DNA from: Congeria kusceri
Taxonomy: Eukaryota > Mollusca > Bivalvia > Myida > Dreissenidae
Assembly (NCBI GenBank): GCA_027627225.1
Contig: CM051029.1
Coordinates: 12,370,023 to 12,434,022 of the forward strand
DNA: 64,000 nt
Direction of reading: 5' to 3'
The notes below the pieces were generated by a model. The model saw nothing but the letters and a program-made list of their open reading frames with translations. It was not told the origin of the DNA and searched no databases. This document shows positions 36,685 to 52,155 of the stretch, in pieces. The position numbers and the translations under genes were made by a program. Every line of letters begins with the position of its first letter. Position 1 is the first letter of the stretch.

Positions 36685-38819
36685 AAACAGAAAGGCGGAA
36701 GCAAGAAACGAACACAGTAGGCACTACATTTCGACATAATGCTGGAAATGTGACACTACCAATAATGCAGTATCAAAAAGTGAGGTAGAAACTATATGTA
36801 GAAGTGTCAGAAATCGAAAAAAGCGCCCTTAATAAGGTGAGCTATAAAGACACGATAATGGGATCTTTACCCCGGAGAATTTATGGCTAATTGCAATCAA
36901 TAAAACTGTATCAGTTGTCAAAACAAGCCTAGTTCTGCAACTCGCCATAATACTGTAAATAAGACAATGAGAGCACCCGAATGCTGGAAATAAAGCCAGA
37001 TCAATGTGTTTATGGAGAACAAATATAGAACGGTAAATAATGGAAAGTTTTGTTTAAATAATATTCCTAGCATCATAAATATATTTAAGAACACATGTAT
37101 GATTGGTAATTCGATTATTACTAACACTCTTTCTTTATTTGACGCTCCCCAATTCTCGGGTGTTGAACTCTAGTGCGTTGGAACCATCCTGTTGTCACAG
37201 TTTAGAGAATCGAATCATCTGAGATAAATGGATAATCACTCAAATTTGACTGACTGTATTTATGGCATTTTATATCGCACTCCTCTCAAATGCGTTGATA
37301 AAACACACTTGCATAATGATTAAATCTTTGTTAACCTGTAGTTGGACTACACTATGTAATGGTGATAAAGGTAAATAATTTTAACAATCAATAATAACTA
37401 ATTTTGTCACAATAGTATTGATAGTATAAACATTACATAGTGACACACACGTTTTCATGCATATTCGATTGTTACTAATAACCAAATGGAATGTATTTGT
37501 AGAGAACAAATGTAGGACGTATACGCATTTCGGGAACGTATTACATATAAAACAAACATGATCCTTCTTTTCCTTAAGTTATGCACTAATTTAAATTCAC
37601 ACCGTGCTTTGTTAGTTATTTCTTGGGTGGGGATAATTCCAACAATGACACTGATCATTCACTTAAAACAAACCGAATGCATATACACATTTTTTCCAAA
37701 AATAAATGTGCGCTATTCTTTCAGATCATATGTAAAAGCAAAACACTATTTAAAAATATGTGGGTGCCGAATAAGTAAGCAAATTATTTACATTTGTTTG
37801 GATATACTTCAATATGACATGGATAAGTATTAAATATATAGAGATAGTACTTTAAATCAAAGTACATTGTCCTTTTTTATTGAAACAGGCATAGATAACA
37901 CTCTTCATAGAAACTACTTAAATTAAAGATGTAAGGATATTTTTCTAATAGATCAAAACGCATTTAATATATGCTTGGTAAGATACTATGTATTCAGACA
38001 ATAGAGATTTAATCCCCGCTATCCAATTGCGTTATAATATATGGCCAATGCAATAACGGCATTTAAGACATGAAGTACATTTACAGACCTGTGCAATTGC
38101 CAAGATATTCATACACACGAAATTCGCCATAAGTACGCATAAGCTGATAAAGATACAAATCGAATCCATAGAATGAATAACAACCTTACAATTAAAAACA
38201 TGATGGAGAGAAATCAGAGAGAATAAGACAATCGAATAATCAGCATACATAGTGCGTAATATTATTCTGTCCTTAGCCGTTTACCACAAATATTATCATA
38301 TGGAATTAAAATTATTTGTGAAAATAAATTAAATAACATTTGTATTTGCCTCACATGCATGCACAAGCATCTCAACATACTTCCAAAAGAAATAAACGCA
38401 TGTAACTTAATGCTTGAAATGCAACCAGATTTAATACCTTTATAATTTAATAAAGAATAACTTTGTGCATCAGAAAATATCATATATTTAATCAAATAGA
38501 AAACGTCATTACGCATGTAAAAAAAACTGACAAATATGCGCTCTTTTAGTTACAAATATATCACTCATATTTGTAAACCGCCTTGAAATATGCAATTGCC
38601 AATATAAAACAGGCAAGTGAGACCCAAACTTGCTTAATAACATATAGAACAAGAACAGATGTAGGTCATAAAACGCACTGTAGACCCTAAATTATGCATT
38701 TCAATTTTTAATTTTTATTTCTACAAGCTGTAAGCGAACCCTCAGCACGCTAATCGACATATTTCTGAAAATATGGTACACTCAACAGTACAGTATCAAC
38801 TAGATGTGTCACAGACACG
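35718..38819 (+). repeat. Monomer M6 (3102 bp)
   Basis: The first ~1.9 kb follows M1 and M8 (offset from M1 16,813). The last ~0.7 kb instead resembles the M12 tail (open-frame homology 38262-38516 with 57037-57291). It is therefore a mosaic, and it carries the rare AACAACCTTAC variant at about 38180. Confidence 0.9.
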
Positions 38820-39753
38820 GAAGCCCCCACCATATATGTTTGGAAACAGACAAAGGACTTGTCGCCAACACTAATTCGAGCTTCAAATAATATTTTTTTT
38901 ATTATTATTTTGTAGTAGAAAAATGACGAAGGGTAATACTTCTGCAGAAATTGGTCGAAGCTGAAATTTCTTCCTTTGCGATCGCCTAGACATTAATGTC
39001 CTTTAGTTTTGACAGTTTGAACGCCATCCGCCAAGCATTTCAAGAGAGGCTGAGTCCACAAAATATCGACAAGTATATATTCTATGGTGGAAAAGTGGAA
39101 AAGTGCCATAATTCTGCCAACATTAGTCGCTGCCGAAATGCCTTCATGTATGATAACCCACACATTAAGGCCCTTTTTTTTTTAAAGTTTGAACTAAGTT
39201 TATCAAACTGTTAAAGAGAAGTTGAGTCTTCATGTCTATATTCTATAGTAGATAAATGGCCAAAGGCCATACATCTTCCAAAATTATTCCTTTTAGATCA
39301 TCAACACATACTGGTTCCTCAGCTTTAAACATTGAAGCAAAATCAGCCTAGCACTTAAAAAAGTGTTCAGTCCAATATATTTCAAGAAGTACTATAGTAG
39401 TAAAAATGAAAAATAGCAATAAACCTGCCAAAATTGGACGCAGCCTAAATTTCGTCTTTTACGATCACCTACACATTAAGGTTCTCCAGCTGTGAACGTT
39501 TCAGTTAAATCCGCCCAGCTCTGTAAGAGGAGTTCATATTTTGTATATTCTACCAAATGTAGTCTCAGCAAAAATTCCATTTCTCACGATCACCCACACA
39601 CAAAGGTTCTAAAGCTGTGGAAGATTGAGCGAAATCCGCCCAGCAGTAACAGAGGAGTTGAATCCCAACAATTTCAGGACGTGCGTACGTACGTTCGTAC
39701 GACCCGACGGACCGCTAAGAACAATGTCTAATGCCTCCCAATGTGTGGGGACA
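38820..39753 (+). mobile_element. Pearl-like element P7 (internally deleted)
   Basis: The start is mutated to GGAAGCCCCCACC. A ~34-bp deletion joins TATATTCTA directly to CCAAATGTAG near 39549. The ATTCTA repeats flanking the lost bases in P13 mark it as a slippage or microhomology event. Confidence 0.8.
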
Positions 39754-41894
39754 GAAACAGGAAGGTAGAAGCAAGAATCGAACACAATAGGCACTACATT
39801 TCGACATAATGCTGCAAATGTGACACTACCAATAATGCAGTATCAAAAAGTGAGGTAGAAGCTATATATAGCAGTGTCAGAAATCGAAAAAAACGAACTT
39901 AATAAGGTGAGCTATAAAGACACGATAATGGTATCCTTACCAGGGATAATTTATGGCTAATTGCAATCAATAAAACTGTATAAGTTTTCAAAACATGCCT
40001 AGTTCTGCAACTCGCCATAATACTGTAAATAACACAATGACAGCTCCCGAATGCTGGAAACAAAGCCAGATCAATGTGTTTATGGAGAACAAATATAGAA
40101 CGGTAAATAATGGAAAGTTTTGTTTAAATAATATTGCTAGCATCATAAATATATTTAACTACACATGTATGATTGGTAATTCGATTGTTACTAACACTCT
40201 TTCTTTATTTGACGCTACCCAATTCTCGGGTGTTGAACTCTAGTGCATTGGCACCATCCTGTTGTCACAGTTTAGAGAATCGAATCATCTGAGATAAATG
40301 GATAATCACTCAAATTTGATTGACTGTATTTATGGCATTTTATATTGCACCCCTCTCAAATGCGTTGATAAAACACACTTGCATAATGATTAAATCTTTG
40401 TTAACCTGTAGTTGGACTAAACTATGTAATGGTGATAAAGGTAAATAATTTTAACAATCAATAATAACTAATTTTGTCACAATAGTATTGATAGTATCAA
40501 CATTACATAGTAACACATACGTTTTCATGCTTATTCGATTATTACTAATAACCAAATGGAACGTATTTGTAGGGAACAAATGTAGGACGTATACGCATTT
40601 CGGGAACGTATTACATATACAACAAACATGATCCTTCTTTTCCTTAAGTTATGCACTAATTTAAATTCACACCGTGCTTTGTTAGTTATTTCTTGGGTGG
40701 GGATAATTCCAGCAATGACACTGATCATTCACTTAAAACAAACCGAATGCATATACACATTTGTCCAAAAATAAACGTGCGCTATTCTTTCAGACCATAT
40801 GTAAAAGCAAAACACTATTTAAAATATGTGGGTGCCGAATAAGTAAGCAAACTATTTACATGTGTTTGGATATACTTCAATATGATATGGGTAAGTATTA
40901 AATATATAGAGATAGTACTCTAAATCAAAGTACATTGTCCTTTATTATTGAAACAAACATACATGACATTCTTCATAGAAACTACTTAAATTAAAGGTGT
41001 AAGGATATTTTTCTAATAGATCAAAACGCATTTAATATATGCTTGGTAAGATACTATGTATTCAGACAATAGGGATTTAATCCCCGCTATCCAATTGCGT
41101 TATAATATATGGCCAATGCAATAACTGCATTTAAGACATGAAATACATTTACAAACCTGTGCAATTGCCAAGATATTAATACACACGAAATTCGCCATAA
41201 GTACGCATAAGCTGATAAAGATAGAAATCGAATCCATAGTATGAATAAAAAGCTTACAAGTAAAAACATGATGGGGAGAAATCAGACAGAATAAGACAAT
41301 CGAATAATCAGCATACATAATGCGGAATATTATTCTGTCCGTTAGCCGTTTTCTACAAATATTAGCGTATCGAATTAAAATTATTTGTGAAAATAAATAA
41401 AATAACATTTGTATTTGCCTCACATGCATGCACAAACATCTCAACATACTTCCAAAAGAAACAAAGGCATGTAACTTAATGCTTGAAATGCAACCAGATT
41501 TAATACCTTTATAATTTAATAAAGAATACCTTTATGCTTCAGAAAATATCATATATTTAATCAAATAGAAAACGTCATTACGCATGTAAAAAACACTGAC
41601 TGTTGACAAATATGCGCTCTTTTAGTTACAAATATATACTCATATTTGTTAACCGCCTTGAAATATGCAATTGCCAATATAAAACAGGCAAGTGAGTCCT
41701 AAACTTGCTTAATAACATATAGAACAAGAACAGATGTAGGTCATAAAACGCACTGTAGACCCTAAATTATGCATTTCAATTCTTAATTTTTATTTCTACA
41801 AGCTGTAAGCGAACACTCACCACGCTAATCGACATATTTCTGAAAATATTGTACACTCAGCAGTACAGTATCAACTAGATGTGTCACAGACACG
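38820..41894 (+). repeat. Monomer M7 (3075 bp, shortest)
   Basis: The first half matches M13 at an offset of about 18,775-18,810. Shortened mainly by a ~34-bp deletion in its last core repeat near 39549. The second half ends with the ATTAGCGTATCGAATT variant (about 41363), which reappears in the M11 and M13 tails. Confidence 0.95.
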
Positions 41895-42858
41895 GATGCC
41901 CCCACCACATAAGTTGGGAAACAGACAAAGGACTTGTCGCCAACACTAATTCTTGCCTCCAAAAATATTTTTTTACAATTACTTTATAGTAGAAAAATAA
42001 CAAAGGGTAATACTTCAACAGAAATTGGTCGTAGCTGAAATTTCTTGCTTTGCGATCGCCAAGACAATAATGTCCTTCAGCTTTGACAGTTTGAACGCCA
42101 TCCGTCAAGCATGTCAAGAGAGGCTGAGTCCACAATATATCGATAAGTATATATTCTATAGTGGAAAAGTGGAAAAGGGCCATAATTCTGCCAACATTAG
42201 TCGCTGCCGAAATGCTTTCATGTATGATAACTCACACATTAAGACCCTTTTGTTGTAAAAGTTTGAACAAAGTTTATCAAACTGTTAAAGAGAAGTTGAG
42301 TCTCTATGTCTATATTCTATAGTAGAAAAATGGCCAAACTACATACATCTGCCAAAATTCATTCCTTTTAGATCATCTACACATACTGGTTCCTCAGCAT
42401 TAAACATTGAAGCAAAATCAGCTTAGCACTTCAAAAAGTGTTGAGTCCAAAAAATTTCAAGAAGTACTATAGTAGTAAAAATGAAAAATAGCAATAAATC
42501 TGCCAAAATTGGACGCAGCATAAATTTCGTCTTTTACGATCACCTACACATTAAGGTTCTCCAGCTGTGAACGTTTAGTTAAATCCGCCCAGCTCTGTAA
42601 GATCAGTTCATATTTTGTATATTCTATAGTGGAAATAATGACAAAGGGCCATATTTCAACCAAATGTAGTCTCAGCAAAAATTCAATTTCTCACGATCAC
42701 CCACACACTAAGGTTCAAAAGCTGTGAAAGTTTGAGCGAAATCCGCCAGCAGTAAAAGAGAAGTTGAATCCATACAATTTCAGGACGTGCGTACGTACGT
42801 TCGTACGACCCGACGGACCGCTAAGAACAATGACTAATGAATCCCAATGTGTGGGGAC
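41895..42858 (+). mobile_element. Pearl-like element P8
   Basis: Same start (ATGCCCCCACCACATAAG) and same core variants as P1, with a few private changes, for example one lost base in GAACGTTTAGTT near 42570. Confidence 0.8.
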
Positions 42859-44996
42859 AGAAACAGAAAGGCAGAAGCAAGAAACGAACACAGTAGGCAC
42901 TACATTTCGACATAATGCTGGAAATGTGACACTACCAATAATGCAGTATCAAAAAGTGAGGTAGAAACTATATGTAGCAGTGTCAGAAATCGAAAAAAGC
43001 GCCCTTAATAAGGTGAGCTATAAAGACACGATAATGGGATCTTTACCCCGGAGAATTTATGGCTAATTGCAATCAATAAAACTGTATCAGTTGTCAAAAC
43101 ATGCCTAGTTCTGCAACTCGCCATAATACTGTAAATAACACAATGAGAGCACCCGAATGCTGGAAATAAAGCCAGATCAATGTGTTTATGGAGAACAAAT
43201 ATAGAACGGTAAATAATGGTAAGTTTTGTTTAAATAATATTGCTAGCATCATAAATATATTTAAGAACACATGTATGATTGGTAATTCGATTATTACTAA
43301 CACTCTTTCTTTATTTGACTCTCCCCAATTCTCGGGTGTTGAACTCTAGTGCGTTGGAACCATCCTGTTGTCACAGTTTAGAGAATCGAATCATCTGAGA
43401 TAAATGGATAATCACTCAAATTTGATTGACTGTATTTATGGCATTTTATATCGCACTCCTCTCAAATGCGTTGATAAAACACACTTGCATAATGATTAAA
43501 TCTTTGTTAACCTGTAGTTGGACTAAACTATGTAATGGTGATAAAGGTAAATAATTTTAACAATCAATAATAACTAATTTTGTCACAATAGTATTGATAG
43601 TATAAACATTACATAGTGACACACACGTTTTCATGCATATTCGATTGTTACTAATAACCAAATGGAATGTATTTGTAGAGAACAAATGTAGGACGTATAC
43701 GCATTTCGGGAACGTATTACATATAAAACAAACATGATCCTTCATTTCCTTAAGTTATGCACTAATTTAAATTCACACCGTGCTTTGTTAGTTATTTCTT
43801 GGGTGGGGATAATTCCAACAATGACACTGATCATTCACTTAAAACAAACCGAATGCATATACACATTTTTTCCAAAAATAAATGTGCGCTATTCTTTCAG
43901 ATCATATGTAAAAGCAAAACACTATTTAAAATATGTGGGTGCCGAATAAGTAAGCAAATTATTTACATTTGTTTGGATATACTTCAATATGACATGGGTA
44001 AGTATTAAATATATAGAGATAGTACTTTAAATCAAAGTACATTGTCCTTTATTATTGAAACAGGCATAGATAACACTCTTCATAGAAACTACTTAAATTA
44101 AAGATGTAAGGATATTTTTCTAATAGATCAAAACGCATTTAATATATGCTTGGTAAGATACTATGTATTCAGACAATAGGGATTTAATCCCCGCTATCCA
44201 ATTGCGTTATAATATATGGCCAATGGAATAACTGCATTTAAGACATGAAATACATTTACAAACCTGTGCAATTGCCAAGATATTCATACACACGAAATTC
44301 GCCATAAGTACGCATAAGCTGATAAAGATAGAAATCGAATCCATAGTATGAATAAAAAGCTTACAATTAAAACCACGATGGAGAGAAATCAGAGAGAATA
44401 AGACAATCGAATAATCAGCATACATAATGCAGAATATTACTATGTCCGTTAGCCGTTTACCACAAATATTAGCATATGGAATTAAAATTATTTGTGAAAA
44501 TAAATAAAATAACATTTGTATTTTCATCACGTGCATGCACTAGCATCTCAACATCTTCCAAAAGAAATAAACGCATGTAAATTAATGCTTGAAATGCAAC
44601 CAGATTTAATACCTTTATAATTTAATAAAGAATAACTTTATGCTTCAGAAAATATCATATAGTTAATCAAATAGAAAACGTCATTACGCATGTAAAAAAA
44701 AACTGACAAATATGCGCTCTTTTAGTTACAAATATATCACTCATATTTGTAAACCGCCCTTAAATATGCAATTGCCAATATAAAACAGGCAAGTGAGACC
44801 CAAACTTGCTAAATAACATATAGAACAAGAACAGATGTAGGTCATAAAACGCACTGTAGACCCTAAATTATACATTTCAATTTGTAATGTTTATTTCTAC
44901 AAGCTGTAAGCAAACACTCAGCACGCTAATCGACATATTTCTGAAAATATTGTTCACTCAACAGTACAGTATCAACTAGATGTGTCACAGACACCG
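41895..44996 (+). repeat. Monomer M8 (3102 bp)
   Basis: Near-identical to M1 (offset about 22,990). The identity starts upstream near 41.45 kb, so the duplication boundary lies in the last ~0.4 kb of M7, not at the element edge. Confidence 0.95.
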
Positions 44997-45962
44997 ATGC
45001 CCCCACCACATATGTTTGGAAACAGACAAAGGACTTGTCGCCAACACTAATTCTTGCCTCAAAAAATATTTGTTTAATAATTATTTTATAGTAGAAAAAT
45101 GACAAAGGGTAATACTTATACAGAAATTGGTCGCAGCTGAAATTTCTTCCTTTGCGATCGCCTAGACATTAATGTCCTTCAGCTTTGAAAGTTTGAACGC
45201 CATCCGCCAAGCATTTCAAGAGAGGCTGAGTCCACAAAATATCGATAAGTATATATTCTATGGTGGAAAGTGGAAAAGGGCCATAATTCTGCCAACATTA
45301 GTCGCTGCCGAAATGCCTTCATGTATGCTAACCCACATATTAAGGCCCTTTTGTTGTAAAAGTTTGAACAAAGTTTATCAAACTGTTAAAGAGAAGTTGA
45401 GTCTCGATGTCAATATTATATAGTAGAAAAATGGCCAAAGGCCGTATATCTTCCAAAATTCATTCCTTTTAGATCATCTAAACATACTGGTTCCTCAGCT
45501 TTAAACATTCAAGCAAAATCAGCCTAGCACTTCAAAAAGTGTTGAGTCCAAAAAATTTCAAGAAGTACTATAGTAGTAAAATTGAAAAATAGCAATAAAC
45601 CTGCCAAAATTGGACGCAGCCTAAATTTCGTTTTGAACGATCACCTACACATTAAGGTTCTCCAGCTGTGAACGTTTCAGTTAGATCTGCCCAGCTCTGT
45701 AAGAGGAGTTCATATTTTGTATATTCTATAGTGGAAATAATGACAAAGGGCCATAATTCTACCAAATTTAGTCTCAGCAAACATTCCATCTCTCACGATC
45801 ACCCACACACTAAGGTTCTAAAGATGTGAAAGTTTGAGCGAAATCCGCCAGCAGTAAAAGAGGAGTTGAATCCATACAATTTCAGGACGTGCTTTCGTAC
45901 GTTCGTACGACCCGACGGACCGCTAAGAACAATGTCTAATGCCTCCCAATGTGTGGGGAGTG
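44997..45962 (+). mobile_element. Pearl-like element P9
   Basis: Shares with P2 the GTGCTTTCGTACG microsatellite variant (about 45890) and the GTGTGGGGAGTG end, but keeps the normal GATGCCCCCACC start, so the P2 start mutation is recent. Confidence 0.8.
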
Positions 45963-48097
45963 AAACAGAATGGTAGATGCAAGAAACGAACACAGTAGGC
46001 ACTACATTTCGACATAATGCTGGAAATGTGACACTACCAATAATGCAGTATCAAAAAGTGAGGTAGAAGCTATATGTAGCAGTGACTGAAATCGAAAAAA
46101 GCGCACTTAATAAGGTGAGCTATAAAGACACGATAATGGTATCTTTACCCCGGAGAATTTATGGCTAATTGCAATCAATAAAACTGTATCAGTTGTCAAA
46201 ACATGCCTAGTTCTGCAACTCGCCATAATACTGTAAATAAGACAATGAGAGCACCCGAATGCTGGAAATAAAGCCAGATCAATGTGTTTATGGAGAATAA
46301 ATATAGAACGGTAAATAATGGAAAGTTTTGTTTAAATAATATTGCTCGCATCATAAATAGATTTAAGAACACATGTATGATTGGTAATGCGATTATTACT
46401 AACACTCTTTGTTTATTTGACTCTCCCCAATTCTCGGGTGTTGAACTCTAGTGCGTTAGCACCATCCTGTTGTCACAGTTTAGAGAATCGAATCATCTGA
46501 GATAAATGGATAATCACTCAAATTTGACTCACTGTATTTATGGCATTTTATATCGCACTCCTCTCAAATGCGTTGATAAAACACACTTGCATAACAATTA
46601 AATCTTTGTTAACCTGTAGTTGGACTAAATTATGTAACGTTTATAAAGGTAAATAATTTTAACAATCAATAATAACTAATTTTGTCACAATAGTATTGAT
46701 AGTATAAACATTACATAGTGACACACACGTTTTCATGCTTATTCGATTATTACTAATAACCAAATGGAATGTATTTGTAGAGAACAAATGTAGCACGTAT
46801 ACGTATTTCGGGAACGTATTACATATACAACAAACATGATCCTTCTTTTCCTTAAGTTATGCACTAATTTAAATTCACACCGTGCTTTGTTAGTTATTTC
46901 TTGGGTGGGGATAATTCCAACAATGACACTGATCATTCACTTAAAACAAACCGAATGCATATACACATTTTTTCCAAAAATAAATGTGCGCTATTCTTTC
47001 AGACCATATATAAAAGCAAAACACTATTTAAAATATGTGGGTGCCGAATAAGTAAGCAAATTATTTACATTTGTTTGGATATACTTCAATATGATATGGG
47101 TAAGTATTAAATATATAGAGATAGTACTTTAAATCAAAGTACATTGTCCTTGTTTATTGAAACAAACATACATAGCATTCTTCATAGAAACTACTTAAAT
47201 TAAAGATGTAAGGATATTTTTCTAATAGATCAAAACGCATTTAATATATGCTTGGTAAGATACTATGTATTCAGACAATAGGGATTTAATCCCCGCTATC
47301 CAATTGCGTTATAATATATGGCCAATGCAATAACTGCATTTAAGACATGAAATACATTTACAAACCTGTGCCATTGCCAAGATATTCATACACACGAAAT
47401 TCGCCATAAGTACGCATAAGCTGATAAAGATAGAAATCGAATCCATAGTATGAATAACAAGCTTACAATTAAAAACATGATGGAGAGAAATCAGAGAGAA
47501 TAAGACAATCGAATAATCAGCAAACATAATGCGGAATATTATTCTGTCCGTTAGCCGTTTACCACAAATATTAGCATATGGAATTAAAATTATTTGTGAA
47601 AATAAATAAAATAACATTTGTATTTGCCTCACATGCATGCACAAACATCTCAACATACTTCCAAAAGAAACAAACGCATGTAACGTAATGCTTGAAATGC
47701 AACCAGATTTAATACCTTTATAACTTAATAAAGAATACCTTTATGCTTCAGAAAATATAATATATTTAATAAAATAGAAAACGTCATTACGCATGTAAAA
47801 AAAACTGACAAATATGCGCTCTTTTAGTTACAAATATCTCACTCATATTTGTAAACCGCCCTGAAATATGCAATTGCCAATATAAAACAGGCAAGTGAGA
47901 CCCAAACTTGCTTAATAACATATAGAACAAGAACAGATGTAGGTCATAAAACGCACTGTAGACCCTAAATTATGCATTTCAATTTTTAATTTTTATTTCT
48001 ACAAGCTGTAAGCGAACACTCAGCACGCTAATCGACATATTTCTGAAAATATGGTACACTCAACAGTACAGTATCAACTAGATGTGTCACAGACACG
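44997..48097 (+). repeat. Monomer M9 (3101 bp)
   Basis: Near-identical to M2 (offset 22,989-22,984), sharing its private indels; differs at scattered single bases. Confidence 0.95.
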
Positions 48098-49055
48098 GAT
48101 GCCCCCACCACATATGTCTGGAAACAGACAAAGGACTTGTCGCCAACACTAATTCTAACCACAAAAAGTATTGTTTTTATAATTATTTTATAGTAGAACA
48201 ATGACAACGGGAAATACCTCTACAGAAATTGGTCGCAGCTGATATTTCTTCCTTTGCGATCGACTAGACATTAATGTCCATCAGTTTTGACAGTTTTAAC
48301 GCCATCCGCCAAGCATTTCAATAGAGTCTGAGTCCACAAAATATCGATAAGTATATATTCTATGGTGGAACAGTGGAAAAGGGCCATAATTCTGCCAAAA
48401 TTAGTCGCTGCCGAAATGCCTTCATGTATGCTAACCCACACATTAAGGCCCTTTGTTGTAAAAGTTCGAACAAAGTTTATCAAACTGTTAAAGAGAAGTT
48501 CATGTCTATATTCTATAGTAGAAAAATGGCCAAAGGCCATATATCTTCCAAAATTCATTCCTTTTAGATCATCTACACATACTGGTTCCTCAGCTTTAAA
48601 CATTGAAGCAAAATCAGCCTAGCACTTCAAAAAGTGTTGAGTCCAAAAAATTTCAAGAAGAACTACAGTAGAAAAATGAAAAATAGCAATAAACCTGCCA
48701 AAATTGGACGCAGCCTAAATTTCGTCTTTTACGATCACCTACACATTAAGGTTCTCCAGCTGTGAACGTTTCAGTTAAATCCGCCCAGCTCTGTAAGAGG
48801 AGTTCATATTTTGTATATTCTATAGTGGAAATAATGACAAAGGGCCATAATTCTACCAAATGTAGTCTCAGCAAACATTCCATCTCTCACGATCACCCAC
48901 ACACTAAGGTTCTAAAGATGTGAAAGTTTGAGCGAAATCCGCCAGCAGTAAAAGAGGACTTGAATCCATACAATTTCAGGACGTGCGTACGTACGTTCGT
49001 ACGACCCGACGGACCGCTAAGAACAATGTCTAATGCCTCCCAATGTGTGGGGACA
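48098..49055 (+). mobile_element. Pearl-like element P10
   Basis: Carries the same 7-bp core deletion as P3 (about 48497). The microsatellite at 48987-49006 is of the normal type. Confidence 0.8.
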
Positions 49056-51186
49056 GAAACAGAAATGTAGAAGCAAGAAACGAACACAGTAGGCACTACA
49101 TTTCGACATAATGCTGGAAATGTGACACTACCAATAGTGCAGTATCAAAAAGTGAGGTAGAAGCTATATGTAGCAGTGACAGAAATCGAAAAAAGCGCAC
49201 TTAATAAGGTGAGCTATAAAGACACGATAATGGTATCTTTACCCCGGAGAATTTATGGCTAATTGCAATCAATAAAACTGTATCAGTTGTCAAAACATGC
49301 CTAGTTCTGCAACTCGCCATAATACTGTAAATAAGACAATGAGAGCACCCGAATGCTGGAAATAAAGCCAGATCAATGTGTTTATGGAGAACAAATATAG
49401 AACGGTAAATAATGGAAAGTTTTGTTTAAATAATATTGCTCACATTATAAATAGACTTAAGAACACATGAATGATTGGTAATGCGATTATTACTAACACT
49501 CTTTCTTTATATTACTCTCCCAATTCTCGGGTGTTGAACTCTAGTGCGTTGGCACCATCCTGTTGTTACAGTTTAGAGAATCGAATCATCTGAGATAAAT
49601 GGATAATCACTCAAATTTGACTGACTGTATTTATGGCATTTTATATCGCACTCCTCTCAAATGCGTTGATAAAACACACTTGCATAACAATATCTTTGAT
49701 AACCTGTAGTTGGACTAAACTATGTAATGTTGATAAAGGTAAATAATTTTAACAATCAATAATATCTAATTTTGTCACAATAGTACTGATAGTATAAACA
49801 TTACATAGTGACACACACGTTTTCATGCTTATTCGATTATTACTAATAACCAAATGGAATGTATTTGTAGAGAACAAATGTAGGACGTATACGCATTTCG
49901 GGAACGTATTACATATACAACAAACATGATCCTTCTGTTCCTTAAGTTATGCACTAATTTAAATTCACACCGTGCTTTGTTAGTTATTTCTTGGGTGGGG
50001 ATAATTCCAACAATGACACTGATCATTCACTTAATACAAACCGAATGCATATACACATTTTTTCCAAAAATAAATGTGCGCTATTCTTTCAGACCATATG
50101 TAAAAGCAAAACACTATTTAAAATATGTGGGTGCCGAATAAGTAAGCAAATTATTTACATTTGTTTGGATATACTTCAATATGATATGGGTAAGTATTAA
50201 ATATATAGAGAGAGTACTTTAAATCAAAGTACATTGTCCTTTTTTATTGAAACAAACATACATAACATTCTTCATAGAAACTACTTAAATTAAAGGTGTA
50301 AGGATATTTTTCTAATAGATCAAAACTCATTTAATATATGCTTGGTAAGATACTATGTATTCAGACAATAGGGATTTAATCCCCGCTATCCAATTGCGTT
50401 ATAATATATGGCCAATGCAATAACTGCATTTAAGACATAAAATACATTTACAAACCTGTGCAATTGCCAAGATATTCATACACACGAAATTCGCCATAAG
50501 TACGCATAAGCTGATAAAGATAGAAATCGAATCCATAGTATGAATAACAAGCTTACAATTAAAAACATGATGGAGAGAAATCAGAGAGAATAAGACAATC
50601 GAATAATCAGCATACATAATGCGGAATATTATTCTGTCCGTTAGCCGTTTACCACAAATATTAGCATATGGAATTAAAATTATTTGTGAAAATAAATAAA
50701 ATAACATTTGTATTTGCCTCACATGCATGCAGAAGCATCTCAACTTACTTCCAAAAGAAATAAACGCATGTAACTTAATGCTTGAAATGCAACCATATTC
50801 AATACCTTTATAATTTAATAAAGAATAACTTTGTGCTTCAGAAAATATCATATATTTAATCAAATAGAAAACGTCATTACGCATGTAAAAAAACTGACAA
50901 ATATACGCTCTTTTAGTTACAAATATATCACTCATATTTGTAAACCGCCTTGAAATATGCAATTGCCAATATAAAACAGGCAAGTGAGACCCAAACTTGC
51001 TTAATAACATATAGAACAAGAACATATGTTGGTCATAAAATGCACTGTAGTCCCTAAATTATGAATTTCAGTTTTTAATTTTTATTTCTACGAGCTGTTA
51101 GCGAACACTCAACACGCTAATCGACATATTTCTGAAAATATGGTACACTCAACAGTACAGTATCAACTAGATGTGTCACAGACACA
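48098..51186 (+). repeat. Monomer M10 (3089 bp)
   Basis: Near-identical to M3 (offset 22,984-22,983), with both of its diagnostic small deletions. The antisense 208-codon open frame at 50399-51025 is the copy of the one in M3. A patch near 49440-49515 (ATTGCTCACATTATAAATAG) differs from M3. Confidence 0.95.
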
Positions 51187-52155
51187 GATGCCCCCACCAC
51201 GTATGTTTGGAAACAGTCAAAGGACTTGTCGCCAACACTAATTCTTGCCTCAAAAAATATTTTTTTAATAATTGTTTTATAGTACAAAAATGTCAAAGGG
51301 TAATACTTCTACAGAAATTGGTCGCAGCTAAAATTTCTTCCTTTACGATCGCCTAGACATTAATGTCCTTCAGCTTTGACAGTTTGAACGCCATCCGCCA
51401 AGCATTTCAAGAGTGGCTGAATCCACAAAATATCGATAAGTATATATTCTATGGTGGAGAAGTGGAAACGGGCCATAATTCTGCCAACATTAGTCGCTGC
51501 CGAAATGCCTTCATGTATGATAACACACACGTTAAGGACCTTTTGTTGTAAAAGTTTGAACAAAGTTGATCAAACTGTTAAAAAGAAGTTGAGTCTTCAT
51601 GTCTATATTCTATAGTAGAAAAATGGCCAAAGGCCACACATCTTCCAAAATTCATTCCTTTTAGATCATCTACACATACTGGTTCCTCAGCTTTAAACAT
51701 TGAAGCAAAATCAGCCTAGCACTTCAAAACGTGCTGTGTCCAAAAAAATTCAAGAAGTACTATAGTAGTAAAATTGAAAAATAGCAATAAATCTGCCAAA
51801 ATTGGACGTAACCTAAATTTCGTCTTTTACGATCACCTACACATTAAGGTTCTCCAGCTGTGAACGTTTCAGTTAAATCCGCCCAGCTCTGTAAGAGGAG
51901 TTCATATGTTGTATATTCTATAGTGGAAATGATGACAAAGGGCCATAATTCTACCAAATATAGTGTCAGCAAAAATTCCATCTCTCACGATCACCAACAC
52001 ACTAAGGTTCTAAAGCTGTGAAAGTTTGAGCGAAATCCACCCAGCAGTAAAAGAGGTGTTGAATCCATACAGTTTCAGGACGTGCGTACGTACGTTCGTA
52101 CGACCCGACGGACCGCTAAGAACAATGTCTAACGCCTCCCAATGTGTGGGGCCAG
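51187..52155 (+). mobile_element. Pearl-like element P11
   Basis: The P4 type, with changes at both ends: GACACAGATGCCCCC at the start and GTGTGGGGCCAG at the 3' end. Confidence 0.8.
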
